Shown here one piece after another: positions 56,770-60,000 of a DNA stretch of 60,000 bases. Source of the DNA: Symsagittifera roscoffensis. Lineage: Eukaryota > Xenacoelomorpha > Acoela > Convolutidae. Every line of letters starts with the position of its first letter. Position 1 is the stretch's first letter. The notes beneath the pieces were generated by a model. The model had not been told where the DNA came from. It did not search any database and saw only the letters and a list, made by a program, of their open reading frames with translations. The stretch spans positions 1,836,073 through 1,896,072 of the forward strand of contig NC_087063.1 of NCBI RefSeq assembly GCF_963678635.1, read 5' to 3'. A program made the translations under genes and the position numbers.

Positions 56770-59700
56770 GTAGCCACCGTATCGGCCTCGAAAACTAAGT
56801 AGAAACAAAATGGAATGTAATTCAGTTTCCAAGAAACAAAATATTTTTCATTTATTTTCTTTTGTGTCTAATTCAATTTTTTAAAAACAAAAGTCTTTTC
56901 ACTTTCATTTATTTTCTTTTGTGTCTAATTCAATTTTTTAAAAACAAAAGTCTTTTCACTTTCTTTCATTACAGTGGATAATAATTGGTAGAGAGTCAAT
57001 ATTAAAAGGGTTTTTCATTTCATTTTATCTAGCTTTGCATCGTTTTGAAAAGCTCTATCACTTAAAGCTCTATATTTGAGTAGCCACCGTATCGGCCTCG
57101 AAAACTAAGTAGAAACAAAATGGAATGTAATTCAGTTTCCAAGAAACAAAATATTTTTCATTTATTTTCTTTTGTGTCTAATTCAATTTTTTAAAAACAA
57201 AAGTCTTTTCACTTTCATTTATTTTCTTTTGTGTCTAATTCAATTTTTTAAAAACAAAAGTCTTTTCACTTTCTTTCATTACAGTGGATAATAATTGGTA
57301 GAGAGTCAATATTAAAAGGGTTTTTCATTTCATTTTATCTAGCTTTGCATCGTTTTGAAAAGCTCTATCACTTAAAGCTCTATATTTGAGTAGCCACCGT
57401 ATCGGCCTCGAAAACTAAGTAGAAACAAAATGGAATGTAATTCAGTTTCCAAGAAACAAAATATTTTTCATTTATTTTCTTTTGTGTCTAATTCAATTTT
57501 TTAAAAACAAAAGTCTTTTCACTTTCATTTATTTTCTTTTGTGTCTAATTCAATTTTTTAAAAACAAAAGTTTTTTCACTTTCTTTCATTACAGTGGATA
57601 ATAATTGGTAGAGAGTCAATATTAAAAGGGTTTTTCATTTCATTTTATCTAGCTTTGCATCGTTTTGAAAAGCTCTATCACTAAAGCTCTATATTTGAGT
57701 AGCCACCGTATCGGCCTCGAAAACTAAGTAGAAACAAAATGGAATGTAATTCAGTTTCCAAGAAACAAAATATTTTTCATTTATTTTCTTTTGTGTCTAA
57801 TTCAATTTTTTAAAAACAAAAGTCTTTTCACTTTCATTTATTTTCTTTTGTGTCTAATTCAATTTTTTAAAAACAAAAATTTTTTCACTTTCTTTCATTA
57901 CAGTGGATAATAATTGGTAGAGAGTCAATATTAAAAGGGTTTTTCATTTCATTTTATCTAGCTTTGCATCGTTTTGAAAAGCTCTATCACTAAAGCTCTA
58001 TATTTGAGTAGCCACCGTATCGGCCTCGAAAACTAAGTAGAAACAAAATGGAATGTAATTCAGTTTCCAAGAAACAAAATATTTTTCATTTATTTTCTTT
58101 TGTGTCTAATTCAATTTTTTAAAAACAAAAGTCTTTTCACTTTCATTTATTTTCTTTTGTGTCTAATTCAATTTTTTAAAAACAAAAGTTTTTTCACTTT
58201 CTTTCATTACAGTGGATAATAATTGGTAGAGAGTCAATATTAAAAGGGTTTTTCATTTCATTTTATCTAGCTTTGCATCGTTTTGAAAAGCTCTATCACT
58301 TAAAGCTCTATATTTGAGTAGCCACCGTATCGGCCTCGAAAACTAAGTAGAAACAAAATGGAATGTAATTCAGTTTCCAAGAAACAAAATATTTTTCATT
58401 TATTTTCTTTTGTGTCTAATTCAATTTTTTAAAAACAAAAGTCTTTTCACTTTCATTTATTTTCTTTTGTGTCTAATTCAATTTTTTAAAAACAAAAGTC
58501 TTTTCACTTTCTTTCATTACAGTGGATAATAATTGGTAGAGAGTCAATATTAAAAGGGTTTTTCATTTCATTTTATCTAGCTTTGCATCGTTTTGAAAAG
58601 CTCTATCACTTAAAGCTCTATATTTGAGTAGCCACCGTATCGGCCTCGAAAACTAAGTAGAAACAAAATGGAATGTAATTCAGTTTCCAAGAAACAAAAT
58701 ATTTTTCATTTATTTTCTTTTGTGTCTAATTCAATTTTTTAAAAACAAAAGTCTTTTCACTTTCATTTATTTTCTTTTGTGTCTAATTCAATTTTTTAAA
58801 AACAAAAATTTTTTCACTTTCTTTCATTACAGTGGATAATAATTGGTAGAGAGTCAATATTAAAAGGGTTTTTCATTTCATTTTATCTAGCTTTGCATCG
58901 TTTTGAAAAGCTCTATCACTAAAGCTCTATATTTGAGTAGCCACCGTATCGGCCTCGAAAACTAAGTAGAAACAAAATGGAATGTAATTCAGTTTCCAAG
59001 AAACAAAATATTTTTCATTTATTTTCTTTTGTGTCTAATTCAATTTTTTAAAAACAAAAGTCTTTTCACTTTCATTTATTTTCTTTTGTGTCTAATTCAA
59101 TTTTTTAAAAACAAAAGTCTTTTCACTTTCTTTCATTACAGTGGATAATAATTGGTAGAGAGTCAATATTAAAAGGGTTTTTCATTTCATTTTATCTAGC
59201 TTTGCATCGTTTTGAAAAGCTCTATCACTTAAAGCTCTATATTTGAGTAGCCACCGTATCGGCCTCAAAAACTAAGTAGAAACAAAATGGAATGTAATTC
59301 AGTTTCCAAGAAACAAAATATTTTTCATTTATTTTCTTTTGTGTCTAATTCAATTTTTTAAAAACAAAAGTCTTTTCACTTTCATTTATTTTCTTTTGTG
59401 TCTAATTCAATTTTTTAAAAACAAAAGTCTTTTCACTTTCTTTCATTACAGTGGATAATAATTGGTAGAGAGTCAATATTAAAAGGGTTTTTCATTTCAT
59501 TTTATCTAGCTTTGCATCGTTTTGAAAAGCTCTATCACTTAAAGCTCTATATTTGAGTAGCCACCGTATCGGCCTCGAAAACTAAGTAGAAACAAAATGG
59601 AATGTAATTCAGTTTCCAAGAAACAAAATATTTTTCATTTATTTTCTTTTGTGTCTAATTCAATTTTTTAAAAACAAAAGTCTTTTCACTTTCATTTATT

Positions 59701-60000
59701 TTCTTTTGTGTCTAATTCAATTTTTTAAAAACAAAAGTCTTTTCACTTTCTTTCATTACAGTGGATAATAATTGGTAGAGAGTCAATATTAAAAGGGTTT
59801 TTCATTTCATTTTATCTAGCTTTGCATCGTTTTGAAAAGCTCTATCACTAAAGCTCTATATTTGAGTAGCCACCGTATCGGCCTCGAAAACTAAGTAGAA
59901 ACAAATTGGAATGTAATTCAGTTTCCAAGAAACAAAATATTTTTCATTTATTTTCTTTTGTGTCTAATTCAATTTTTTAAAAACAAAAGTCTTTTCACTT
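56770..60000 (+). repeat. 310-bp satellite, right array, over ten units
   Basis: Units begin at 56770, 57080, 57390, 57699, 58008, 58318, 58628, 58937, 59247, 59557 and 59866, and the last runs off the window. Lengths are 310 or 309 bp; the difference is one T in CACTTAAAGC against CACTAAAGC. Identity between units is very high. A second variable spot is AAAAGTCTTTTCAC against AAAAGTTTTTTCAC or AAAAATTTTTTCAC in the second half of the internal duplication. No transcription unit is visible. Confidence 0.96.

Noticed and set aside
56770-60000. CRISPR-like array
   Set aside because: The whole 310-bp unit is conserved without unique spacers, so it is ordinary satellite DNA in a eukaryotic context.

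Overview
This is nuclear DNA from an invertebrate animal. It is very AT-rich, has GT-AG introns, and carries BEL/Pao, hAT-like and LINE-type elements plus satellite DNA. The split host gene looks like IQCH, a sperm-flagellum gene of animals with flagellated sperm. I cannot name the phylum from sequence alone.

Region 1 (about 2.2-21.5 kb, minus strand) holds the first ten coding exons of one gene, read from 21521 (ATG) down to 2200 (donor of exon 10). All acceptors and donors follow AG/GT, and the phases agree at every one of the nine junctions, giving about 550 residues. The gene is incomplete and continues off the left edge of the window. Block-by-block resemblance to IQCH (IQ motif-containing H) is from memory and was not checked by alignment.

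Inside the intron between exons 10 and 9 lies a complete BEL/Pao LTR retrotransposon (3913-12444) in the same orientation as the gene. It has 345-bp LTRs that differ at only three positions, a 5-bp target duplication (GCCTT), a lysine-tRNA-like primer site, a purine tract, and gag, protease, RT, RNase H and integrase coding. The polyprotein is broken twice: by a frameshift in gag and by an in-frame TAA between protease and RT. Its 5' leader carries three tandem stem-loops whose stems vary by compensatory changes while the loop core is conserved. This is the most interesting undescribed signal in the window. The same intron holds a non-autonomous hAT-type element with a perfect 8-bp target duplication.

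Region 2 (21.6-39.5 kb) has no supportable host exon. It contains a decayed LINE reverse transcriptase (about 25.04-26.11 kb, minus), more hAT-like copies (32.75, 34.8 kb) and several diverged dispersed repeats.

Region 3 (39.5-43.0 kb) is a 1.6-kb tandem duplication. Each copy contains palindromic GATTATAATC-type arrays and a minisatellite rich in TGACTCA. An 18-bp minisatellite follows at 44.26 kb.

Region 4 (47.4-60 kb) is a mosaic of duplicated blocks. A single-copy progenitor at about 48.4 kb has given rise to a 310-bp satellite: four units at 51.9-53.1 kb and more than ten from 56.77 kb to the right edge.
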